Of a stretch of 64,000 nucleotides of DNA, positions 10,020 to 19,500 are shown piece after piece (position 1 is the first letter of the stretch; every line of letters begins with the position of its first letter). The DNA lies in NCBI RefSeq assembly GCF_030247195.1, contig NC_080671.1, positions 107,991,845-108,055,844 on the forward strand. Reading direction: 5' to 3'. The position numbers were made by a program, and so were the translations under genes. The DNA comes from Topomyia yanbarensis. Its lineage: Eukaryota > Arthropoda > Insecta > Diptera > Culicidae. The notes under the pieces are model-generated. The model was not told where the DNA came from. It saw only the letters and a list, made by a program, of their open reading frames with translations, and did not search any database.

Positions 10020-10295
10020 ATGGAGTCGAACATGAATCCAATGGTTAACCCCACGGATGATAAAACCCCAGAGAAAAATAAATCTTCCAGCTGCGTTTGC
10101 TGCGATCGTCCGGAGACAAGTGACGATTGCGTTCAATGCGATCAATGCGATGGATGGTGGCATATGTCATGTGCGGAAGTGACTGCATCGGTTGCTGATC
10201 GGCCGTGGACCTGCGCCCACTGTTTGCCGCTGAGTGTTTGCTCCCGAACAACGGTATCCAGCACTAAGGCAGCACGTTTGTCGTTGAAAATGTAG
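10020..10295 (+). CDS. BEL gag N-terminus with PHD finger
   Basis: This is the first ATG-started frame after the left LTR, 91 codons long, ending in TAG at 10293-10295. Residues 25-68 form a textbook C4HC3 PHD zinc finger: C25/C28, C40/C43, H48/C51 and C65/C68, with tryptophans W46, W47 and W63. PHD fingers normally read histone tails, so this could tether the gag complex or preintegration complex to chromatin; that role is inferred. The next frame (10299 on) is in the same phase, so only this TAG separates the finger from the rest of gag. Either the stop is a mutation, or a fraction of ribosomes reads through; the context gives no strong support for programmed readthrough. Confidence 0.85.
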   Translation: MESNMNPMVNPTDDKTPEKNKSSSCVCCDRPETSDDCVQCDQCDGWWHMSCAEVTASVADRPWTCAHCLPLSVCSRTTVSSTKAARLSLKM

Positions 10296-10298
10296 CTG

Positions 10299-12899
10299 TT
10301 GGAAGAGCAACAAGCGATGGAGAAACGTCATCTCGTCGAGAAGTATGCAATCCTGGAAGCGGAGCAAAACGAAATGGATGAGATGGCTAGCAACCGAAGC
10401 AGGGTCAGCAGAAGGACGAGCCTAGAAAGGATAAAGCAGTGGAAGCAGCAATGCACTGATCAGGGTGAAGGCGCATATGGTCTTCCGCCGGTGGGTAAAT
10501 CGGCAGACTTTACAGCAGCCTCTCTGAATCAAAACTCACGCATCCCGAAGGACTCGGAGCGAAGCAATTCGTACCAGCACGCCACAGCTAACATCAATAT
10601 GCCTACTTCGGAAAAGCCGGCTACAGATACAACAGTGCAGCAAGGAAGACAACACCAGGGGTTCGGTTTCTACAAACCACCGTTGAATTCAACAGAAAAA
10701 CCATTCAACCTTCAGAGTCTTTCTAAGCGGGAACAGCAGCAGTACACCGGCGCGTTCCCCAAATCAACTATGGTACAACAAGAGGTAGTCAACACAAGAG
10801 GTAATGTCGAACCCCAAGTGCCCCCCGTAGCACGTGAAGGTAAGCCACTTTGTGATCCAATTATTAATCCACCTGTACCATCAAAATTCGAACACTCCCT
10901 CCAACAAATTATCAAACAATTTGGAACGATGGCATCAACGGCCACGATTCCGTCGTTGGGAGTGAATGTGCTTCCAATCGAAACAAAACCCGTTCCGTTG
11001 TCCGGAACGAATGTTGGCTTACAGCCACCGGCAAATCCAATTATTCATGGATTCGTTCCCCCACCCGCGGGTACGCCGATTTCTGGCCCGTCGCTAATAA
11101 ACCCGGTGCTATCTATCGGAACAGTTCCCCCTCCGCTGGGACTACCGATTATTGATCAATTTACTCCCTCCCCCTCGCAGTTATCCGCGCGTCAAGTGAT
11201 GCCCCGCGATCTACCTACGTTTTCGGGCAACCCAGCTGACTGGCCAATATTCATTAGCACCTTCATGAATAGCTCGTTAGCGTGTGGATATAATAGCGCC
11301 GAAAATCTCGCGCGTCTTCAACGTTGTCTGAAAGGACCCGCGTATGAATCTGTCAAAAGTAGATTGTTGCTTCCTGAATCAGTGCCGCATGTAATTGATA
11401 CCCTTCGTTTGTTGTATGGACGACCTGAATTGTTAATCAGTGCTCTACTACAGAAAGTGCGCAGTGCTCCGGCGCCGAAAGCGGAAAGATTGGAGACAGT
11501 CATCGACTTCGGTATAGCTGTGCGTAGTCTCTGTGATCACCTGGAAGCCGCTGGACAACAAGAGCACCTATCCAATCCCACGTTGCTGATGGAGTTAGTG
11601 GGGAAACTGCCTGCGCACACTAAGATGCAATGGGCGGATCATATACAGCAGCATGCGGTGGTCAACCTTAAAGTGTTCGGGGACTTCATGCTCAGGGTCG
11701 TCACTGCCGTTAGCAGAGTAACAATGTACGTTGGCGAGGACGGCGGGTATCAGCAGAAGCCTAGGCAGAAGGGAGCTGTGAATACCCACACGAGCGAAGC
11801 GGAGTCATTTCAGGAGACAGTGCGCGAGAAGGAACGGGTGTGTGCTTGCTGCAAGAAACCAGGGCACCGAGTATCAGCGTGCTCTGCGTTTAAAGCGTAT
11901 ACCGTAGATAACCGGTGGAAGTTTGCGCAAAATAACGGGCTGTGTCGGAGCTGCCTTAATGCGCATGGAAGGAGAAGCTGTAGAAACGCAACACGGTGTG
12001 TGATCGAAGGATGTCAGTATCGTCATCATCCGCTCCTGCATTCTGATCGAGTTAGTTCCATTAGTCGTCCTACCCAAGGATCGTCTACAGTACAGAATCA
12101 CACGCATCGGCAAAGCAAGCAGGCTCTTCTATTCCGTATTATACCAGTCGCCATCTCAGGGCCGCGAGCTACCATCGAAACTTTCGCTTTTCTGGATGAT
12201 GGCTCGGATCTATCGCTGATCGAGAACGACCTAGTAGAGCAACTGGGAATCGACGGTAGGACAACACCTTTGTGCCTGAAGTGGACAGGGAACGTCACCC
12301 GTGTCGAATCGGATTCGAAACAAGTTCGAATTACGATCAGAGGAGCTAGCAGCGCAAAACAATTCACTATTGATGATATCCGTACTGTAAAGGAGCTTAC
12401 TTTGCCGGAACAGAGTTTAGATTACGGTGAACTGGCGCAACGTTATCGTTATCTCCAAGGTTTACCGATTGTCAGTTACGCAAATGCTGTTCCCCGTCTG
12501 TTGGTAGGCGTTAATAACGTGAACCTCACTGTCCCGCTGCAAGTGAAGGAAGGCAAGAAGAGCGATCCTGTTGCAGTGAAAACCAGACTAGGATGGTGCA
12601 TCTTCGGCGGTACTGGTAAGGAGGGCACGCATTCACTGAATTACCATGCCTGTGAGTGCGCCAGCGACCAGGACTTACATATTGCAGTGAAGGAATATTT
12701 TTCAATGGAAGATGCAGGAATGAAGCCGTCGATAATACTGGAATCCGACGAGGACAAGCGGGCTAGGAGCATCATGGAGCAGTCGACGAGACGAGTAGGT
12801 GACCAGTTCGAAACAGGTCTACTGTGGCGGTACGACGACATCGAACTTCCGGATAGCTACAATATGGCAAGAGGTTTGAGTGTCTGGAGCGCAAGATGA
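10299..12899 (+). CDS. BEL gag and aspartic protease region
   Basis: This 866-codon frame continues in phase from the PHD-finger frame; it opens at TTG, with no ATG needed if the TAG is a lesion. Residues 1-50 are charged and likely coiled. A proline-rich linker follows. Around residues 304-450 is the DUF1759-type gag domain (LPTFSGNPADWPIF). Around 513-570 are Cys/His knuckles (CACCKKPGHRVSAC and CRSCLNAHGRRSC). Near 632 is the protease active site FLDDGSDLSLI, with DDG in place of the classic DSG/DTG, as is common in A17-like enzymes. The frame ends at TGA 12897-12899, at the start of the RT part. The conserved RT-leading residues lie in another phase from about 12872, so a single-base loss near there is the likely cause. 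Confidence 0.88.
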   Translation: MEEQQAMEKRHLVEKYAILEAEQNEMDEMASNRSRVSRRTSLERIKQWKQQCTDQGEGAYGLPPVGKSADFTAASLNQNSRIPKDSERSNSYQHATANINMPTSEKPATDTTVQQGRQHQGFGFYKPPLNSTEKPFNLQSLSKREQQQYTGAFPKSTMVQQEVVNTRGNVEPQVPPVAREGKPLCDPIINPPVPSKFEHSLQQIIKQFGTMASTATIPSLGVNVLPIETKPVPLSGTNVGLQPPANPIIHGFVPPPAGTPISGPSLINPVLSIGTVPPPLGLPIIDQFTPSPSQLSARQVMPRDLPTFSGNPADWPIFISTFMNSSLACGYNSAENLARLQRCLKGPAYESVKSRLLLPESVPHVIDTLRLLYGRPELLISALLQKVRSAPAPKAERLETVIDFGIAVRSLCDHLEAAGQQEHLSNPTLLMELVGKLPAHTKMQWADHIQQHAVVNLKVFGDFMLRVVTAVSRVTMYVGEDGGYQQKPRQKGAVNTHTSEAESFQETVREKERVCACCKKPGHRVSACSAFKAYTVDNRWKFAQNNGLCRSCLNAHGRRSCRNATRCVIEGCQYRHHPLLHSDRVSSISRPTQGSSTVQNHTHRQSKQALLFRIIPVAISGPRATIETFAFLDDGSDLSLIENDLVEQLGIDGRTTPLCLKWTGNVTRVESDSKQVRITIRGASSAKQFTIDDIRTVKELTLPEQSLDYGELAQRYRYLQGLPIVSYANAVPRLLVGVNNVNLTVPLQVKEGKKSDPVAVKTRLGWCIFGGTGKEGTHSLNYHACECASDQDLHIAVKEYFSMEDAGMKPSIILESDEDKRARSIMEQSTRRVGDQFETGLLWRYDDIELPDSYNMARGLSVWSAR

Positions 12900-14959
12900 T
12901 GAGAGATCCAGAGCTGGCTGCAAATCTGAAGAACCAGATAGCGGAGTACCAGCAGAAAGGATATGCGCATTGTGCTACGAAGGCAGAATTAGAACGAGCA
13001 GACCCAAAACGCGCGTGGTACCTGCCGCTAGGAGCAGTGACAAATCCCCGGAAGCCAGGTAAAGTTCGACTGATATGGGACGCAGCAGCAAAGGTGGATG
13101 GAATATCTCTGAACTCTATGCTGCTTAAAGGACCGGATCAACTTACATCGCTTCCAGCAGTTCTGTCGCGGTTCCGGCAATATAAAGTAGGAGTGTCTGC
13201 AGATATACGAGAAATGTTCCACCAGCTGTTGATCCGCGAGCCGGACCGTCATTCTCAACGTTTCTTATTCCGGAATGACCCAACAAAACCGGTGGAAACC
13301 TACATTATGGATGTGGCAACATTTGGATCTACGTGTTCACCGGCGTCAGCACAGTATGTTAAAAATAAAAACGCGGAAGAATTCTCGGACCGTTTCCCAC
13401 GAGCAGTAGAGGGAATTCTGAAAAGCCACCATGTGGATGATTATCTCGATAGCTTCGAGAATGACGAAAAAGCCGAGCGAGTGTCGCGGGAAATTGCAAC
13501 TATACACCAGAGAGGGGGATTTCATCTTAGGGCCTGGGTATCGAACAGTGCTGGAGTTCTTCGTGGACTGAAGGAGGCGTCCGCGAACCCTAGCAAAAGC
13601 CTATGCTTGAACGCAGCGGACAGAGGCGATCGCGTGTTGGGCATGCTCTGGCAGACTTCAGAGGATGAGTTGCTGTTCTCGATGGAAATTAAAGAGGAGA
13701 TACAACTGGTGATAGATAACGGTAAGCGGCCAACAAAACGTCAGATGTTAAAATGCCTAATGGGCGTATTCGATCCACTGGGATTGCTGAGTGTGTCTCT
13801 CGTTCATGGAAAGATTCTCCTTCAGGATGTATGGCGAGCAGGATTGCAGTGGGACGAACAGGTAACTGAAGAAATATTCGATCGTTGGGTCAGGTGGACC
13901 GGTCTGTTCCCTAAAATCAGAGGCCTGCGGATCCCACGGTGCTACTTCAAGGAAGCGAATGTGCAGGTGTATGATCATCTTCAATTGCACGTTTTCGTCG
14001 ATGCAAGTGAAGTCGCTTTCTCCGCCGTAGCGTACTTCAGAGTGACCAACACGGAAGGCAAAGCAGAGTGCTCGATAGTCGCGGCCAAAACGAAGGTTGC
14101 ACCGCTGAAGCCACTCTCGATTCCTCGCATGGAGCTACAAGCAGCAGTTCTGGGCAGCCGTTTAGTGTCGTTTGTTCAGGAGAATCACAGCGTGAAGATG
14201 AAGCAGCGTTTTCTGTGGAGTGATTCCGCCACAGTGTTGGCCTGGTTACGCGCCGATCATCGTCGGTACACGCAGTACGTAGCATGCCGAGTAGGGGAGA
14301 TATTGACAACGACAGACCTCGCAGAATGGCACTGGGTCCCCAGTAAGCTAAATCCTGCAGATGCCGCAACAAAGTGGGGTAAGAATCCGTGCCCGGAAGC
14401 AACCGACGAGTGGTTTAAAGGTCCCGAATTTCTACGTCTTGCCGAAGAGAATTGGCCGAAGCAATCGAAACCTTCAAAGGTACCTGAAGAGGAACTGAGA
14501 CCCTGTTTTCTGATCCAGGGATCAACTATTCCGGAGGTTGTGATAGATTTTTCTAGATTCTCTAAGTGGCGACGATTGCTAGGTGCAGTTGCATACGTAC
14601 ACCGTTTCGTGGACAATTGTAGGCGTAGATGTCGAGGAGAGACGCAGGAATTGCTGCATCTTACTCAAGAGGAACTGAAGAAGGCGAAGAACACGCTTGT
14701 GTGGATTGCGCAATGGCAGGAGTACCCAGATGAGATGATTGCAGTTTCGAGAGGACAAGCAGAATTACCTAAATCGAGCAGTTTGTATCAGTTGACACCA
14801 ACAGTCGATGAGTGTGGCGTGCTACGCGTCGGTGGAAGAATTGGAGCTGCGCCGCATACATCATTTGATGCTAGGTTCCCGGTGATTCTGCCAAGAAAAC
14901 ATCCGGTGACGACGCTAATTGTAGATGATTTCCATCGTACCTTTCGTCAGTCATGGTAA
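12896..14959 (+). CDS. BEL reverse transcriptase and RNase H
   Basis: This frame copies element RNA to DNA and degrades the RNA strand. The ATG at 12896 is internal to pol; homologous residues (LERK) precede it in the same phase. Residues ~41-66 hold WYLPLGAVTNP and KVRLIWDAAAK. Motif A is SADIREMFHQ near 100. Motif C is HHVDDYLDS near 178, the VDD form of YxDD. A thumb region (GVFDPLGLLSV) follows. The RNase H-like domain begins at LHVFVDASE near 365 and includes MELQAAVLG and LWSDSATVLAWL. The frame ends at TAA 14957-14959, just after a tandem GTCA-GTCA at 14946-14953. That four-base duplication moves the integrase part into another phase. It is otherwise uninterrupted over 687 codons. Confidence 0.9.
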   Translation: MMRDPELAANLKNQIAEYQQKGYAHCATKAELERADPKRAWYLPLGAVTNPRKPGKVRLIWDAAAKVDGISLNSMLLKGPDQLTSLPAVLSRFRQYKVGVSADIREMFHQLLIREPDRHSQRFLFRNDPTKPVETYIMDVATFGSTCSPASAQYVKNKNAEEFSDRFPRAVEGILKSHHVDDYLDSFENDEKAERVSREIATIHQRGGFHLRAWVSNSAGVLRGLKEASANPSKSLCLNAADRGDRVLGMLWQTSEDELLFSMEIKEEIQLVIDNGKRPTKRQMLKCLMGVFDPLGLLSVSLVHGKILLQDVWRAGLQWDEQVTEEIFDRWVRWTGLFPKIRGLRIPRCYFKEANVQVYDHLQLHVFVDASEVAFSAVAYFRVTNTEGKAECSIVAAKTKVAPLKPLSIPRMELQAAVLGSRLVSFVQENHSVKMKQRFLWSDSATVLAWLRADHRRYTQYVACRVGEILTTTDLAEWHWVPSKLNPADAATKWGKNPCPEATDEWFKGPEFLRLAEENWPKQSKPSKVPEEELRPCFLIQGSTIPEVVIDFSRFSKWRRLLGAVAYVHRFVDNCRRRCRGETQELLHLTQEELKKAKNTLVWIAQWQEYPDEMIAVSRGQAELPKSSSLYQLTPTVDECGVLRVGGRIGAAPHTSFDARFPVILPRKHPVTTLIVDDFHRTFRQSW

Positions 14960-16202
14960 TTCTGAAACGGTAGTGAACGAGATTCGGCAGTTCTACAGCA
15001 TCTTCCAACTAAGGAGAGTGGTGAAGCAAGCTGCGACCGTCTGTCAGTGGTGCAAAGTGAAGAAGGCGACTCCGAAGGTTCCGCGAATAGCGCCGCTGCC
15101 TTTGGCTCGCTTGTCCTCGTTTACTCGACCATTCACCTACACCGGTATTGATTTTTTCGGACCGTTGCTGGTGAAAGTAGGAAGGAGCTCGGTTAAACGC
15201 TGGATCTGTCTGTTCACCTGTCTAACCACCCGTGCTGTCCATGTGGAAGTTGCACACAGTCTTTCCACACCGTCCTGTATCAAATGCATCCGTCGCTTCA
15301 TCTGTCGCCGAGGAGCGCCGGTGGAAATCTACTCCGACAACGGTACCAACTTCCAAGGTGCCGAAAGACTGCTGCGGAAAGAACTCGAGAACGTACATGG
15401 AGAATTAGCAGCAACGTTCACAAACGCATCTACCAAATGGGTCTTTATCCCACCAGCTGCACCTCATATGGGAGGAGCGTGGGAGAGAATGGTGCGATCC
15501 ATAAAGTCAGCCATGGAAGCAGCCTACAACAACGACCGGAAACTGGACGACGAAGGGCTGGTGACGCTAGCTGTGGAAGCCGAGGGTATAGTGAACAGCC
15601 GGCCACTTACCTACCTACCCCTAGATGCTGCTGAAGTAGAAGCCCTGACTCCTAACCATTTCCTGTTGGGAAGTTCCACTGGTGTTCGTCAGCCTGCAGT
15701 ACCGTTCAGTGATCCTGTCTCTGCCGTAAAGAATTCTTGGAACCAAATACAACGTCAGCTGGACGTCTTCTGGAAGCGCTGGATACGGGAATATCTTCCG
15801 ATGCTGACTAAGCGAATGAAGTGGTTCGGAGAAGTGAAACCAGTGGCTGTCGGAGATTTGGTCCTCATAGCAGACGAGGTCCGAAGGAATGGCTGGACGC
15901 GCGGGAAAATCAAAGATGTCGTGATAGCGGAAGACGGACGAGTTCGACAAGCGATAGTTCAGACTGCGAGGGGGATATTGCGTAGACCGGTATCGAAGTT
16001 AGCCGTGTTGGAGGTTGAGTTGGATGGTAAAACTGGGACCAGTGGCCAGTGTTACGGGGGGGAGAATGTTACTGCCAACACTGCTCTTGGTGGTGTAACT
16101 GTTGCTGAACAGTACTGTCATACGGTTGAAACGTCATCCGTGGATGATGACGTGACCCGACGGCGGGAGGAGAGCTGTCATTCTCAAAAAAGCGCTGAGT
16201 AA
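14925..16202 (+). CDS. BEL integrase
   Basis: This part inserts the DNA copy into chromosomes. The ATG at 14925 is incidental; homology starts at about residue 10, after the 4-bp duplication. The zinc-binding domain shows a downstream CQWC (C40, C43) and H10, with the partner His probably lying in the previous phase. The catalytic core runs from GIDFFGP with D76, through YSDNGTNF with D138, to GGAWERMVRS with E187, a D-D-E triad with 48 residues between the last two. A DUF5641-like tail (VGDLVLIADEVRRNGWTRGKI) follows. The last 45 codons are encoded inside the right LTR, with the stop at 16200-16202, so the LTR is partly coding. Confidence 0.9.
   Translation: MISIVPFVSHGNSETVVNEIRQFYSIFQLRRVVKQAATVCQWCKVKKATPKVPRIAPLPLARLSSFTRPFTYTGIDFFGPLLVKVGRSSVKRWICLFTCLTTRAVHVEVAHSLSTPSCIKCIRRFICRRGAPVEIYSDNGTNFQGAERLLRKELENVHGELAATFTNASTKWVFIPPAAPHMGGAWERMVRSIKSAMEAAYNNDRKLDDEGLVTLAVEAEGIVNSRPLTYLPLDAAEVEALTPNHFLLGSSTGVRQPAVPFSDPVSAVKNSWNQIQRQLDVFWKRWIREYLPMLTKRMKWFGEVKPVAVGDLVLIADEVRRNGWTRGKIKDVVIAEDGRVRQAIVQTARGILRRPVSKLAVLEVELDGKTGTSGQCYGGENVTANTALGGVTVAEQYCHTVETSSVDDDVTRRREESCHSQKSAE
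14946..14953 (+). other. 4-bp tandem duplication breaking BEL pol
   Basis: GTCAGTCA lies exactly where the RT/RNase H phase ends and the integrase phase takes over. A duplicated GTCA accounts for the frame change. Confidence 0.7.
16056..16066 (+). promoter_or_regulatory. Polypurine tract of the BEL element
   Basis: GGGGGGGAGAA directly abuts the right LTR (TGTTACTGCC at 16067). It is the expected plus-strand primer site. Confidence 0.85.
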
Positions 16203-16597
16203 GGCATCGTGGACAGGAGGAGAAAAATTATCTTAAAATTCAATTTGTTACGGTAAAATTATAGTCAGTGCAGTTAAAACCTACTTATATATACACTTTG
16301 AGTTCCGTAATTATACACATAGGTAATCACTATTATCACAGTAAGGTTCAGAGCTTAAAACTAAATTTCTAAAATATACCTAACCTAAATCTAAAATCAC
16401 AGGTCAGCTAGTACGGACGAAATCCACGTTAAGTTTAAAGCAATTGTGGTTCGAGACCGAAAATTGTAGGTATCATTTAAAATGTACACGGTTGATTCTA
16501 ATAAAATTAATTTCAGCTTAAAGCTGTCTCACACCAATCACCGAGTTTGTGAACGGCTAAAAAGAATCGGCCAAGAGCCTCCTTTGTTCTCGGAACA
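16067..16597 (+). repeat. BEL right LTR
   Basis: 531 bp, differing from the left LTR only at 16348 (T). AATAAA lies at 16500-16505. The integrase frame ends inside it at 16202. It is followed by the target duplication GCTCAG at 16598-16603. Confidence 0.95.
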
Positions 16598-19500
16598 GCT
16601 CAGAATGTAATTTTTATGAAAAAATTCAACTTTTGCATTTTCTATTAATAAAATTCCGTTCATTTTAAGGCAAACATTATACATTCAAAAACGTTTACTG
16701 CAGTAATAGGAAAACTTTTATTTTTGCAACCCTTCCGTTAATTTAAAAAAGTGGCATAAAAATAAGAAATGAAGTAGCATATTTTTTTCTTTAAATTTTC
16801 ATATTTTCAATGTTTTTGACATATGAAAATTGAAATGGATGATTTTCGCATTTACGTAGTATAAACCACCTTTCATTCTTAAAGGAATTTCACAAAAAAA
16901 AATTAAAGTCGAAATACCAGTACTTCTATATAGTAGCGCATATATTCCAACACAGTGAAATAAAAACATATTATATTTCATCAATAAGAACGACGCCATA
17001 TTTGACGAAAATAATTGCTCTACACATTACATCTAACCAGGAGACCGGACTCAACCGGTACAGAATTATTGAACATTAGAAAAACTGCAAGGAATGTATG
17101 ATTTGTAGCATACAGCAGAAATGATTTTTTTAAAAAAAGAGGGTTTTACGGACAAAATATCCCAAAACTCTAACTTCCGCATTCTTCAAGAAACAGATGT
17201 ATTCTCATTCAAAAACTAAGATTGCTCCCTTTAAAAATGTATGGCATATAATTTTCGAAAGGCTAGTTCGAAAGTTTTAGCATTTAATGTATTTTCCTCT
17301 AATATTTTCCCAAAGAGCCAATGAAAAAAACTTCAATTGAAGTGAACGGGAGTCAAACTATGTGGTATTTGGCAAAAAAGCTTCAAAAAAGCTACAAAAT
17401 AGTCTTAACTGAACAATATTAGGACTTAATTTGGTAGAAAATTATAGTAAATTTGAATGGAAGTACGCGAAAAAAAGTTATGTAGCATACTTATTTGAGA
17501 AAGAGTCCATTAAAATTGACTGCAGAAAAATTCACATTGAATTTACACAGCAATCAAAGAAAATAGAAATACGATGATGATGAACGAATGATAGAATAAT
17601 CATTCTAATTTGGACCCCTCCTTATTTTGGACGCTTTAATACATTTGTATCCTTTACTGCCAATTACTCCAAATTCGTTTGGTTTGATGAAGATAATTAT
17701 ATTCTTTGGGTTGTGTTTAAGTCCCAGCATAATTAGTTCATCTTTAATTCCTTTAAATTAGTCAAAATTCACAGGTGAAAGATTGATATCGAAAATAATT
17801 CCACGATTTCCAAGAGACATCAGGAGAAGTGATGCACTTTTAAATTGGATTTAAGAGTACAAATTTATTGTTTTTAAATGATCTAATAATTTTGTCTCTT
17901 TTTGGATCTCGCATTTTATGTATTTGAAATGGTTAGTTTATGAAGTTTTTCTTAGAAGTATAAAATAACTAGTCCAAAATATGTAGATAATAGCGTCAAA
18001 ATATTTTGGACACAGCTAGATTTTCTTTTGTAATAGCAGTCTGTTTATCAATTTAGAATAATCAAAATTATCACCTTATCAATTTTTTTGCGGTGCGGTT
18101 GCAGTAAAACTGCGCGGTAAAAGCTCATTCCCGCACCGCATCTGCGGGAAAAAGTGTCTTACCGCACCGCAGATTTGTGTTGGGAAAATATCAAAATATC
18201 AATGTTCACAACAGAATCTTTTCATCGCCGATTTTCTAATAAAAAGTTCACTGATATAAAATATCGCTACGGAAAAAAATCGTCAGTGAGCTTCAAGAGT
18301 GCCGATGTTTGGGAACATTATTCGGTTCAAGCAAATATCGGAAGAAGAAAAGATCGCTTGCGAACTTTTATATCAACGAAAATATAGAAAAAAGTTCGCC
18401 TTATGAAAACATCTTGCACGATCTTCGAACAGGGGATTTCCGAGGGATTTTCAAAGATTCCAAAAACCTGTAGATTAACATGATATAAAAAACTACGTTC
18501 TATAATATTACGGCGACAGCTCAATAGGAGAAACATACATAAATTGGTTAATAAACAATCTTAACATTTTTTATCATTTTTGTGATTAAATGCTTTCGTT
18601 TAATATATTGAAATCGCCCATAGAACTTCATCGATTTTTTAGCAGAATTTTCACTCAAATATTCTAGTTCTTTGCACACATACCAAAGATACGTTGAATT
18701 ATTTCCAAAATTTGCAATTAAAATTCTAGGGCAGTTCATAAGACACGTAGAACAACTTTCAACATTCTGCTTTTATTGCACTATATTATTAGTCTAACTA
18801 ATGCTATCGTTGTAATGCAGTACAAGTGTAGATTTTCAAAAAAATTATATTAGAATTAGAACGAAATATTTTTTTGTATCGCTACGTCGCTCGAGAATAG
18901 CCAAAAAAGCGTAAAATATTTGGCTTTTACTGACCCAAGCATGACTAAAATGCGACTCACACCTTAAGTGCGGAACTATTAAACTATTATGTATTTACTT
19001 TGTTAGCATTACTAGAGCATTCGAAATTGATAAATTTTGAGAAGAAAATGGAATATGTTGAGGATAATTAGTATTGTCTGATATAATTTTACTAAATATC
19101 CATAAAAACTTATTTCATCAGGAATCAAATCCTATATTTCTGTTTATCAGAAAATTTGAATCACCTAATTGGACTAAGAATAAAAATCACGGAAGTGTAC
19201 TCGATAACGTGTATGCATGAATACTTACAGGTGAATTGATTAATATATGTATAGAATACGAAGTTTACGTTAAATTTTGGGATAAACGTAGATCGTATTC
19301 CTTTTTCGGATCAAAATGAAAACAAAAGCACATCCTCACGTCACGAAATCAACTGTAGGTTCAAGGTTTACACAAGAAGATTTTTATTCGGTGAGGTCAT
19401 AAACATCCTCTGATACATAAACTTAATATTATAAGTTTTACAAATTATAAAATCACGGTAAACAGATAAACGTTCTTTGGAACAATTTAGTATGCACTGC

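Larger units (their letters stand above)
9460..16597 (+). mobile_element. BEL/Pao LTR retrotransposon
   Basis: The element is complete from LTR to LTR: 7,138 bp, 531-bp LTRs with TG...CA ends, a 6-bp target duplication and a polypurine tract before the right LTR. The internal part encodes in order a PHD finger, a gag-like region with DUF1759 features, zinc knuckles, an aspartic protease, reverse transcriptase, RNase H, integrase and a C-terminal DUF5641-like part. This order and the DUF1759/A17-type protease are diagnostic for BEL/Pao. Three lesions break the reading frame: a stop at 10293, a frame change near 12870, and a 4-bp tandem duplication at 14946-14953. The near-identical LTRs mean insertion was recent. 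Confidence 0.95.

Noticed and set aside
10293..10295. Programmed stop-codon readthrough between PHD finger and gag
   Set aside because: No known readthrough context (such as a following CTA or CAATTA) is present, and two other frame lesions in the same element make a mutation simpler.
18154..18387. BED zinc finger of a hAT transposase
   Set aside because: SADVWEHYSV is faintly similar, but no Cys/His ligands follow and the frame ends soon after.
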